This document shows, piece after piece, positions 1 to 10,700 of a stretch of 64,000 bases of DNA. The notes beneath the pieces were generated by a model. It saw nothing but the letters and a program-made list of their open reading frames with translations, searched no databases and was not told the DNA's origin. The DNA is from Symbiodinium natans (taxonomy: Eukaryota; Sar; Dinophyceae; Suessiales; Symbiodiniaceae). Where the stretch lies: contig CAJNDS010002569.1 in the NCBI GenBank assembly GCA_905221605.1, positions 257,501 through 321,500 on the forward strand, in the 5' to 3' direction. Within the stretch, counting starts at the first letter, position 1. Each line of letters opens with the position of its first letter. The position numbers were made by a program, and so were the translations under genes.

Positions 1-940
1 AATCCCATAAAGTCTAAAGGTTTAGGGTTTTTCAAGGTATCTCTAAAGCCCTCACGGGGTTAGCCCGATAGGGTTTAAACCCTATAGGCCTATAGGGTTC
101 AACAGTTTAGGGCTTTAGGTTTAGGCATTGCCTATAGGATTAGAGCCTGAAAAACCCTATCAGGCTTGAGGCTTAATTGCCTAAACCTGAAATCCCACAT
201 GGTTATGCCTCTGTTGATAGGGCTTGGTGGAAATGCAAAGAATAAGCAGAATAAGTACCCACACCATGTATCGGGTTCAAAAGTTTAGGGGTCTTAAAGG
301 TTTATAAGCCCATGGAGATAAACCGTAAGGGCTTACGGCTTAGGCATTTGAATCTAAATCCCAAGCCCTTGTTTATGGTTTAAGGTTGAGGCATTACCTG
401 TAGGATTAGAACCTTATAACCCTGTGTACGACACACCTTTACGTACTATTTGATGGTTCTGTTTCCCCAGTTAAAGCTTCAAGGATTTTAAAGAATTTAC
501 AAAGACCCGTCAATTTTTGAAAACCCTGTAAACTCCTTAAAACATTGAGAGGCCTCTGGCTTTCAACATTTTAAGGATGTTAAGGAATGTAAAAGGCCAC
601 TTAGATACTTTAGAATCCGTAAAATCTTGAAAAAATGAATTATTCTGGGAAATGCCCGGCCCTTTTGAATTTTCAAAAATCCGTGCATTCCTTCAAATCC
701 TTGAAATTTTGAAACAAAATAGTTATTTTGGGAAACGGCCCGGCCCATTTAAATATTCTAATTATGGTTTCAGCACCTCTAGGGCTACAGCCTTCTAATC
801 TTTAGAGCCCTCAAGGGTTTTAGGGTACTGACCCTCAAGGGTTTCGGGTAATGCTTAAAGCTTCGACCCTATAGGGCTAAACCCTATAGAGCTAACCCCG
901 TCAGGGTATTAGAGATCATCTCCGAAAAACCCTAAGGCTT
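1..940. repeat. Degenerate telomere-like and AT-richer repeat region
   Basis: The first 900 bases hold variants such as CCCTATAGGGTTTA and TTAGGGTTT in mixed orientation, less regular than later tracts. No coding stretch is convincing. Confidence 0.6.
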
Positions 941-941
941 T

Positions 942-1267
942 GGATTGAACTTCAAAACTCGGGACCCTGGATTCAAGATCCCGGGGAAACTTTTCCCTGG
1001 AACCTTGAACCTTGAATCTGGAATCCCGGAGTATTGAAGTTCAATGCTCCGGATTGAAGTTCAATACTCTGGGATTCAAGATTCAAGATTCAAGGTTCCA
1101 GGGAAAAGTTTCCCCGGGATCTTGAATTCAATACCCCGGATTGAACTTCAATACTTCGGGACCCTGGATTCAAGATCCTGGGGAAACTTTTCCCGGGAAC
1201 CTTGAATCTTGATTCTTGAATCCCGGAGTATTGAAGTTCAATCCGGAGCATTGAACTTCAATACTCC
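942..1267. repeat. Complex direct and inverted repeat cluster
   Basis: A unit beginning GGATTGAACTTCAA and including GATTCAAGATCC and GGGGAAACTTTTCCC occurs at 942-1000, inverted at about 1067-1140, and again in the first orientation at about 1138-1215. It can form nested hairpins. No coding stretch is seen. Confidence 0.7.
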
Positions 1268-1598
1268 TTGTCCCTCATCGTGCTTGACCATTGAGGCCTT
1301 GAAATTTAAGTACTCTATGCACTCTAGAAACGTCTCTACTGGTGTAATATAAACATACAGATAATCAACCAGATAAAAATCCAGGAAGAAGGAAAATGTA
1401 ATCAACACGCTGGGGCAAAGAAAACAAATTACGAACGAAAAAAGAAATACGCACTGCCAGAACAAGAAAAGCACAAAACAAGCAGAAAAGGTGTGGATAA
1501 CTGGGGGCGGTACCATATATACATATACATATCAGTATATCTATATGTCTATATCCATGTCTGTATCTGTATCTGTATGTGTATCTATATCCATATCA

Positions 1599-1867
1599 TT
1601 ATCGATTATCGATTATCGATTATCGATTATCTATTATCTATTATCTATTATCTATTATCTACTATCTATTATCTATTATCTATTATCTATTATCTATTAT
1701 CTATTATCTATTATCTATTATCTATTATCTATTATCTATTATCTATTATCTATTATCTATTATCCATTATCTATTATCTATTATCTATTATCTATTATCT
1801 ATTATCTATTATCTATTATCTATTATCTATTATCTATTATCTATTATCTATTATCTATTATCTATAT
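1599..1867. repeat. 7-bp tandem array (GATTATC then TATTATC)
   Basis: About four GATTATC units are followed by more than thirty TATTATC units with a few variants. The apparent open frames in all three + frames arise because 7 bp is not a multiple of 3 and the unit lacks stops on that strand. Confidence 0.95.
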
Positions 1868-2589
1868 CCATATCTATATGTATGTATATATATGTTACAA
1901 TCATCCCTATTTGCCCTTATAATAAGGAAGGAGTTGTTTTTTTGGCGGGGGGGCTCTTAAGCAAATATTAGAGTCTGACATGGCTCGGAGGTGTACTTCC
2001 GTTGCGGAGTCCCGCTGTGGGGTGTAAGACAGGTACCTGGAAAATGAACTAGATGATCCCCTGGTGGCCCCCATCTACCCCATCTAAACAATAAAATAGG
2101 TCCCTTTAGCCCCCATCCACCCCAAGTACCTGTTCTAAACAATAGTTTTTTTACCCACTCTATCCATTGGCCTCGCGAGCCTTTGGAATCTTGTCAAGAG
2201 GCGTAGAGCCGAACTACCGAATTAGGTCGAATTCAAATCTGATCTGCTTGGGTAGAACAATAAATCGGTCCCTTTACTCGCCTTTTGCAGGATCGGAGTC
2301 TCCAACCGCCGCGCTACCTCCGAATTCGTCCTTGGCTAGGATGATGCTGTGCACGTGTCCACGGTGTGGCAAAAAGTGGGAATTGGGAGTTGAGCGGCGG
2401 CCTCCCCCCATGAAGGCGCCCTAAACCCCTATAAGCCCCCAAGCGCCAAATCCATCCAGGGTTGTCTTCGTGTGTCCGCAAAGATCGCCTTCTCATCGAG
2501 CATGTGAGTTGAAGACAAGGGTCTTGGGGCCCCTCGCGACCCTTAACCCCTACTAACCCAGAAGCCTACAGGGTTCACGGTTTGCAGTC

Positions 2590-2690
2590 GGGATGTTCCC
2601 CCTTATACTAGCAGTCCTTAATAGCGCTTATAGTTCCCCCTATTGTATAATCCCCATTAAGGACTCTTATTATACGGCTCAACATCCCAA
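2590..2690. mobile_element. MITE-like hairpin, GGGATGTTCC family
   Basis: The left arm GGGATGTTCCCCCTTATA is matched by a degenerate right arm ending CAACATCCC. Inner halves (CAGTCCTTAATA and CCATTAAGGACT) are also complementary. No clear target duplication. Confidence 0.7.
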
Positions 2691-3538
2691 GGGTTAGAGC
2701 CCCAGAAGCCTTAGCCCAAGCCGCCCCCCACAAAGCTTTGCAGGCATCAACTGCTGCAGCAGCATCAAGTCGGACTTCCGCTGCGGAGAGTGCCTCTCAA
2801 AGAGTCTAGGGGGTTTAGGGGTTTGGGGGTCTAGGGTTTAGGGTTTGGGGTTTGGGGTTTAGGGTTTGGGGTTTGGGGTTTGGGGGTTTAGGGGTTTAGG
2901 GGTTGGGGTTTTTAGTCTAAGGCTGGAACCATGAGTTTGGGTCTAGGGGTGAGGGTTTAGGGTGTAGGGTTTCGGGATGAGGCTTTACAGTAGGATTTAG
3001 TGCAAGGTTGGAACCATGGGCCCTTAGCATGATCCCTTTGTAGGGATCCGAAGTATGGACCCTTCTTATATAGTGCATCCTTGTTATATAGTGCATATGG
3101 GGTTATATGACAAGAGATGCAAAGTAAGGGCCCATACTTGGAGGTTTGGGGAGCGTACAGTTCGAGGACTACTTAGTGCAAAACATTTTGATTCCTTCCT
3201 TCCCAGTTGAGAGTTGCGTTCGTGTGGGTTTCTGGATGGACGGGCATCTTGGGCATTTCCAACAAGAGGGGGGGGCAACCCCCGCTCCCCCTTCCCAAAA
3301 AACAAGTTTAACCCTATTTTGGGAACCGCCCCTTGTTGTGCTGCCTGGCCTAGTCAGGCGATGGGCATAAACACGGAACCAGTCGGTCAGCCATGGTGGC
3401 GTTTCAGAGCATCCCTACTTCAACCTAGACGAAAACCTTCCAGCTCCCGAAGCAGAAAAAAACCAAAAACTAAATCCCAAACCCCAAACCCTAACCCCCC
3501 CCCTGCAAAAAGCAAACAAAGACAACAATCAGTACAGC

Positions 3539-3640
3539 TTGGGATGTTCCCCTTATGTTAACAGTCCTGAATAGGAATGATGACAGGGGGTATGACAACC
3601 CCTTTATTAAGGACTGTTAGGAAAAGGGGGAACACCCCAA
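3539..3640. mobile_element. MITE-like hairpin with 8-bp target duplication
   Basis: TTGGGATGTTCCCC at the left and GGGGGAACACCCCAA at the right form terminal inverted repeats. The 8-bp AGTACAGC is present just before (3531-3538) and just after (3641-3648), as expected for a transposase-driven insertion. About 100 bp, so non-autonomous. Confidence 0.8.
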
Positions 3641-4746
3641 AGTACAGCACCAAAGGTACGACAACCCGGAGGCTCGAGCAGGCTTGCGACTGGTCGGCCG
3701 GGGGCCTCCTTCGTGCAGGGCTTCAGGGTTTAGAGGGTTAAGAGGGTCTAGGGCCAGAAATTCTAGAGATTCTAGAGGGGTTTGGGGTTTAGGGCTAGAG
3801 ATTCTAGAGGGGTCTAGGGCTAGAAAATTCTTGAGGGATCTAGGGTTTGTTTCAGTTTAAGGCTAGAAATTCTAGAGGTTTGGGGGGGAGGGGGGGGGAG
3901 GTTGGGTCTTGGAGCTGTGGATTCTTACATCTGCCGTCTCTGGTAGGCTTTTCAAGCAAAAAACCAGAACCATTTCTAGCAGCCCGACTTAAAGGGTCGG
4001 TCGCTCTCAGGGTGTAGGGTTGCAGAGGGTTGTTACAAGTCAAGGTTGAGGTCAGGCTAAACATTTGCCAAATTTTGGGTGGGGTGGCGTCTCCAACGAT
4101 GGAGTGTCCGGTTTATCTACAACCTACAGTGTGGGTTTGCCGTCCAGGCACGAACATCGTCTCAAAATTAACGTGGAGCTTCAGTTCCTGAACCTTGTCA
4201 CCTTGGCACGAATGTAAACTGTGGATGAGCGTGGTCGTGCGAGAGACCTCTCCGCCGGGTACGGGCTCAAGCTCTGTCCTAGGTTGGACTTAGATGCCTG
4301 AAAAGTCAGAAATCTTGCATACAGTTCGGGGGTTCTAGGGAGTTCTAGGGAGCTGCTTCGAGGATCAGGCAGAAGGGTCTGCTAGCCTACAGAGGTTTCG
4401 GCTTTGCTTCCTTTCCTCCTTTCAAGCGCCGCGTCGCCGCGGCCTGGTTTCGAGAATGGCGCCTCGGCGTTGCACTTGGCACGTTGCTTCGGGTTTAGGG
4501 TTTAGGGTGTAGGGTGTAGGGTGTAGGGTGTAGGGTTTAGGGTTTAGGGTTTAGGGTTAGGGTGTAAGGCACTCAGGTCGGTCCTTCTTGTGCACAGGAA
4601 CTGCTCAAAAAGCCCAATCCTGAAACCCCAAACCCTACAAACCCTATAAACCCTCTAAACCCTATAAACCCTAAACCCTATCAACCCTAAACCCTATAAA
4701 CCCTATAAACTCTCTAAACCCTGTAAACCCTAAACCGTAAAGTCAG

Positions 4747-7700
4747 TTTCCGAAGCCCTCGAGGCTTCCTTCGACACGGAGATTTGGGGCAAGGCAGGCG
4801 CGGACTTGCTGACGCAAGCGAGCCGCGGCAGCGGTTTAGGGTTCAGCGTTTGGGGTTTAGGGTTCAGAGGTTCAGGGTTTAGGGTTTAGGGTTCAGGGTT
4901 TGGGGTTTAGGGTTCAGGGTTCAGGGTTCAGGGTGGTTCGATTCCTTGCATGGGGCGATTTCGGTTTGGGCTTTAGGGCTTCAGGACTTTCAGGAGTTCA
5001 GGATGCAGGGGTATAGGTGATTTAGGCCCAGGCACTGGGGCTTCTCCACCTTAATGACAACAGCAGTGCAGGTTGAGGGTTTCGAGCAAAGGCCCGGCGT
5101 AGCTCTGATGTCATCTCGAGTCGAGAGTCTCCTGCACCCAGGAATAATTTGGCGAAGGATGCCATGGGCAAGGCCTGCGCAAGCGCTTGATGGATGGAAA
5201 CCTGGGCAGGGGCTCCAGGGCGAGGTCAAGCGTTTTCGGGCCTGCGGCTTTCTTTCTTCGGGTTTGGGCGACTCCCCACGCCTGAATCTGAAGGCCCAAA
5301 CCTTAAGCCTTAAGCACCCCCACCGCCGTAAGTTTGGTTTCTAGGCTTCAGAAAGAACTAAACCTTAAAGCCCCGCAACCGTTGAACAACACTAAACCTG
5401 AAACAGCAAGACTAGAAATCATATCCAATGTAAAGCAAACCTGAAAAACAAACATGGCCACAACCACGAAGAATGTGCGGCTTTGGGCTTCCCGATATCG
5501 ACAGGCAAGAACCTGCGGATGTGACTATGGTGATCATGGTGTGCATCTTCAGAAGCTTTCGGGTCGTACAGGAGCTGGAATAACTTTACACCCAAAGCAC
5601 TGGACCCTAAACCCTAAACCCTAAACCCTAAACCCTAAACCCTAAACCCTAAACCCTTCAGCTCTTGAGCTCCAAGCCTCAGGGCAACGCCGGCGTGGGC
5701 GAGCTCAGCAACAAAGTCAAAGCAATGAGGTCGTCTGGGCCCACGCAGGCCGCCGGAGGGTTTAGAGAGTGAGGGTTTAGGCTTTGAGGTTTAGGGTTTA
5801 GGGTTTAGGGTTTAGGGTTTAGGGTTTAGGGTTTAGGGTTTAGGGTTTAGGGTTTAGGGTGTAGGCTTTAGGGCCGTCCATGAGGGTTGGGAACTTCGAG
5901 CTGCAGGTCCGATGGGATGAGTTGATGAGGGCTTTAGGCTCTGGGGTTTAGGGTTGAGGGTTTAGGGTTTAGGGTTTAGGGACACCACCGGCATCAAGGG
6001 CACAGGGGGTTTAGAGCGTATGGTTTGTGATGTAGGGGTTGGGAATGATGCATGGACGCACTGCTGCAGCTGTGTGCATCCAGAAGTTCGGATGTTTGGA
6101 GGTACCCCATGACAGAGCGAAGGGCGCCCTTCAATTTTCTTAGGTTGCCCAGAATGCGCTGGGCGATGGCAGCTTTTTTTGGGGTTCTCCAGGACCCAGA
6201 GTAGGCCCGTATTCCCTTTTTGTAGAGTTCAGGTTCCCTGAAAAGCCCCTTTGAACCAAAAAGAGCGCCCTTTTGAAAATAGGTGAGACTCAGGGGGTCA
6301 CTCGAAACCCTAACCCCTAAACCCTAAACCCTAAACCCTAAACCCTAAACCCTAAACCATTAGACTCTTAAGCCCCAGGAGCAAGCGGCAACCATGATCG
6401 CGCTGGCTCGCGCCGAGCTCAAGGTTCGTGGGCCGAAAAGGTCAGGTTGTGGGTTTCTGCGGTTTTTGTTGCGGGAGTGGCGGTGAGTGCAATGGGTCTG
6501 GGGGAGGGAAGGATAGGGTTGGGGGGTGGGGGGGGGTCGGGTCGGTGGGAGCTTGGAGGGGTTTGCTTGCAGTTTCTGTGGCTAGGGAGGCGATTTTTTC
6601 CAGGCTTGGGCTGTTAGGGCTTACGGTCGCTGACAAGCGGCGCCCACGACCAGGAGGGGCAGTACGACGAGGCAACAGAAGTGGCGAAAGAAGCCCTCAG
6701 CCACTCTGTGCAGAGAGTTTAGGTTTGGGAATTTTGGTTGGGATGTTCCCCTTATGCTCACAGTCCTTTGTAGGGATTTATAGTACCCCCCTATTGTAAT
6801 GCCTATTATGGTCTGTTAGTATCAGAGCGAACATCCCAAGATTTAGGGTTTACTTCGGGCATTGGGATTGAGGCTTGGGTACGTTGAGACTCGCGCGTGA
6901 GGTTTCCGTACATATAGGCTTGGACCTCACACACGTCCCTCACACAAGTCACCAAGCTTCCAGGGCCACGAGCAAAACGTGCCCGGCCCCAACTCCGCTC
7001 CAAGGCTTTCCCCAAAATCTGGGATGCCCTTTGTGAGGGGTCTGGTTCCCTTATCACCCTGATGAAACCCAGCAAAAGGGGGCACCTTCTGTTTATCTCT
7101 GCCAAGCTCCGAGAATAAGCTGCACCATCAAAGCATCCTGAAATGAGACTCGTGAAGCCCAAAGAGCTCGAAGCCTTCAAGCCTGAGCTCACCCCCAAGG
7201 CCCCAAAACCCTAAACACTCAACCCCCCCTCCCCCTGACTTTCAAAAAAGACCCTAAAGCGCCAAAACCCCCAAATCCTTAAACCCGAAAGCCTAAAACC
7301 ATTTGAACCCCTGAACCCGAAAACCCTAAACCCTGAACCCTAAGCCCTAAACCTATCCCTAGACCCCTAAGCCCAAATCCCTAAACCCCGTAAGCCCTAA
7401 ACCCTAAGCCCCCCAGCCATAAACCCTAAACCCCATAAGCCCTAAACCCTAAACCCCCGAGCCCTGAATCCTGAACCCCCCTAGCCCTGAACCCAAACCC
7501 CCGCTAGCCCTGAACCCTGAACCCCCCTAGCCCTAAACCCTAAACCCTAAACCCCCCCCCAAGCCTCCCATCCTCTAAGCCCGAAAGCCCAGGACTATTG
7601 CGGGATCTGGGCCGCGGCGTTTGCATTTTGGGTTTGAGGGTTTAGGGTTTAGGCTTTAGGGTTTTAGGGTTTAGGGTTTAGGGTCTAGAGGGTCACTGTT

Positions 7701-10700
7701 CTAGCATTCGTAATCATTAGGGGGTTCCAGGCTTAGAAAAAACCCACCCGCCCAAAGAGTCCCATAAGATTAAGCAAAAACAAGGCACTGGTCCAGATTG
7801 ACCGAAAAGTCACGAACATTGGGGTCAGATTGACCGAAAAGTCACGAACATTGGAGTCAGATTGGCCGAAAAGTCACGAAGATTGGGGTCAGATTGGCCG
7901 AAAAGTCACGAACATTGGGGTCAGATTGGCGGAAAAGTCACGAACATTGGGATCAGATTGGCCGAAAAGTCACGAACATTGGGGTCAGATTGGCGGAAAA
8001 GTCACGAACATTGGGGTCAGATTGGCCGAAAAGTCACGAGCCTTGGGGTCAGATTGGCCGAAAAGTCACGAACATTGGGGTCAGATTGGCCGAAAAGTCA
8101 CGAAGATTGGGGTCAGATATGGCCGAAAAGTCACGAACATTGGGGGGCAGATTGGCCGAAAAGTCCGAAGGTTTAAATAAATAAATAAATAAATAAATAT
8201 ATATATATATATATATATGTATATGAGAGAGAGAGAGGGTTTAGGGTTTAGGGCTAGGGGTTAGGGTTTACGGTTTCGGTTTTGATTTATTTTATTTATT
8301 TTTTTTTGGGGGGGGGAGGGGGGGGTTGGGGGGGGGGGGGGGGTTGGGCGTCTAGGGCGTTTTGAGTTTAGGGTTCAGGGCTGAGGGATTCGCCAGTTCA
8401 GGGATTCATCGCGGGGGTTTGGTTTAGGGGTTTCAGGGGTACGAGGCGGCTTCACATGTAATAACAGGGTTTAGGGTCTGGGGTTTAGGGTTTAGGTAGG
8501 GTTTGGGGATCATCTTCATTGCATGTGGTCACGCACGAGCTGCATTCGGGAGCCCTCAGCAGGCCAAGAGGCTACTCTGTTTGCAGTCTGAAATCTGATC
8601 TGGCCCCTGAACCCTAAACCCCGAAACCCGAAACACCCTAAACCCTAAACCCTAAACCCTAAACCCCAGGCCTCCAAATTGCACAAAAAGCAACCCTAAG
8701 ACCCCAGCCCCCCAAACCACCTGACTAACTTGGTAGCCCAGTGGCACCCTTCCCCTTTTTTAGGCGTTCAAGGTTCCCTAGAAAAAGTAACCAAACCCAA
8801 ATCAGGGTGCCCCAAACAGCTCCAAGAAGCAACCGCATGATTCAATGCGTCGACTTTACGAAGTCATGGGGGTTATGTCAGATCAGGGTTGGGCTCACGC
8901 TAACCCCTAACCCCTAACCGAACCTTTAGGGTTTGGGGTTTAGGATTCAGGCTTTAGGGTTTAGGGTTTACCCTCAACCCTAAACTCTAAACCCAGAACC
9001 CTTAAAGCCCTCATGCACTCTGAGCGCCAGAAGCCCAAGCAACTTTACACGCTGCGGCCAAGACGTTGTACGATGAAACGCTGATCCTTGAGCCTAAACC
9101 CTAAACTCCCTAGCCCTAAACCCTAAACGCCCTAGCCCTGAACCCTAAACCCTAAAGCCCTGCAACCCTATGCCGCTTTGGCGCCCAAGGTGTTGGAGCC
9201 CTCATCCAGCCTGGGGACTTCAAAGGCACTAGACCCTACCTAGACATTTACACCGGTTTAGGCTTTAGGGTTTAGGCTTTAAGGTTTAGGGTTTAGGGTT
9301 AGGGTTCAGGGTTTAGGGTTTAGGATTCTCTCAACCCCTGTTCTGCTGGGTTTCCGGGTGCTAGGGTTTTGGGTTTTGGGTTTGGGGTTTGGGGTTTGGG
9401 GGGCTTGCGGTTTGGGGTTTGAGGTTGAGGGTTTTAGATCCTACCAGGTACACTAGACCCCAAACCCTTCAGGAAAAAAGGGTATATAGGGAATCTCAAA
9501 CCTTCCATGCAGGACCGGCCACACGGGTCCTTCCTTTGAACATCAAAAACCCTAAATCCTAAAGCCCCGAACTCAATCCTAAACCCTTGAAGCCTAAATC
9601 CTCAACTCTGACTAAACCCTGGAACCCTAACCCTAGACTCTGACTAAACCCTTGACCCAAGACCCCTTATTCGAAACCCTAAACCCTAAACCCTAAACCC
9701 TAAACCCTAAACCCTAAACCCTAAACCCTAAACCCTAAACCCTAAACCCTAAACCCTAAACTCTGACTCAACCCTGTAGCAGGCCAAGCGGCAAAGCCCA
9801 AGATGCTGACGCCGCAGGTTCCCATGCTGGAGGGAGGTTATGGGTTCTGAGGCTTTGAGGCTTTTGGTTGAGGGTTGAGGGTTGAGGGTTCAGGGTTCAG
9901 GATAGCAGGTTTAGGGTTCTCGGGTTCTAGGGGCTTAGGGTTTAGGATTGAAGGTTGAAGGTGTATGGTGGACAGGGTTGAGGGGGGCCCTTGTGGGGCT
10001 GAGGGCAGTCCCCTATTCTCACAGGGTCCCTACACCCTCAACCCACGAGCCCCCAAGCCTCAACCATGTAAAAAACCCGAAGCCCTAAACCCTAAACCCT
10101 AATCCTAAACCCTTAACCCTCAACCCTAAACCCTAAACCCTAAACCCTAAACCCTAGGCAGCCCCGACAGGGGTGAGCATCCTCCACAGAGAGAAGCTCG
10201 AATCCTACGTCAATCCCAAAATTCAAAAGCGCATCGTCCCAAAACCCTAACAACTCCCCCCCCCCCCCCCGGTGGAGGTTTACCAAAAATGGGACCCCTA
10301 ATATAGACCCAAAGAGTAGGATCCCCTTCTAGTAAGGACCCCAATAAGGTCCCCCCCCCCAATATCGTCAACCCCCCATGTTTGTTCGCTTCACCGACCC
10401 GAGGCTGTTGGGACCTTTTGGGTGGTCGGGGTGTCGCGGTTCTCTTCCGGGTCTCAGGTCTTAAGAGTTGGACTGGTCTTGATGCAGTCCAGTCGGGCAC
10501 GAGCTCAGCTATTTGAGTTCGTCCACTAGCTGCAAAAAATTTGAAGCTTCTTGTCCATATGACGTCCAGGTGCTGCTGGAATTACTCAACCCTAAACCCT
10601 AAACCCCTAAACCCTAAACACTGCGTTTTCTTCTGCACTGTGGTCTCGGAACCCTGTCCAGCATCCTAGTTTTCAAGCCTCATGCCTGCACGTCCCGCAG

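Larger units (their letters stand above)
1961..4740. other. No gene recognised; mixed unique sequence and telomere-like repeats
   Basis: Contains G-rich telomere-like tracts (2,800-2,920; 4,490-4,565), C-rich tracts (4,620-4,735), two hairpin MITE-like elements (2,590 and 3,539) and scattered unique sequence. Short open frames here show no recognisable domain. Confidence 0.5.

Noticed and set aside
1238-1516. Hydrophobic minus-strand frame of 92 codons
   Set aside because: AT-rich, overlaps the inverted-repeat cluster, and shows no domain.
1491-1971. Three overlapping frames of 130-155 codons
   Set aside because: They are translations of the TATTATC array in three frames.
7794-8165. CRISPR array
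   Set aside because: The 32-bp units are directly adjacent with no unique spacers, and the context is eukaryotic.
7830-8184. Three overlapping frames of about 100 codons
   Set aside because: They are translations of the 32-bp minisatellite.
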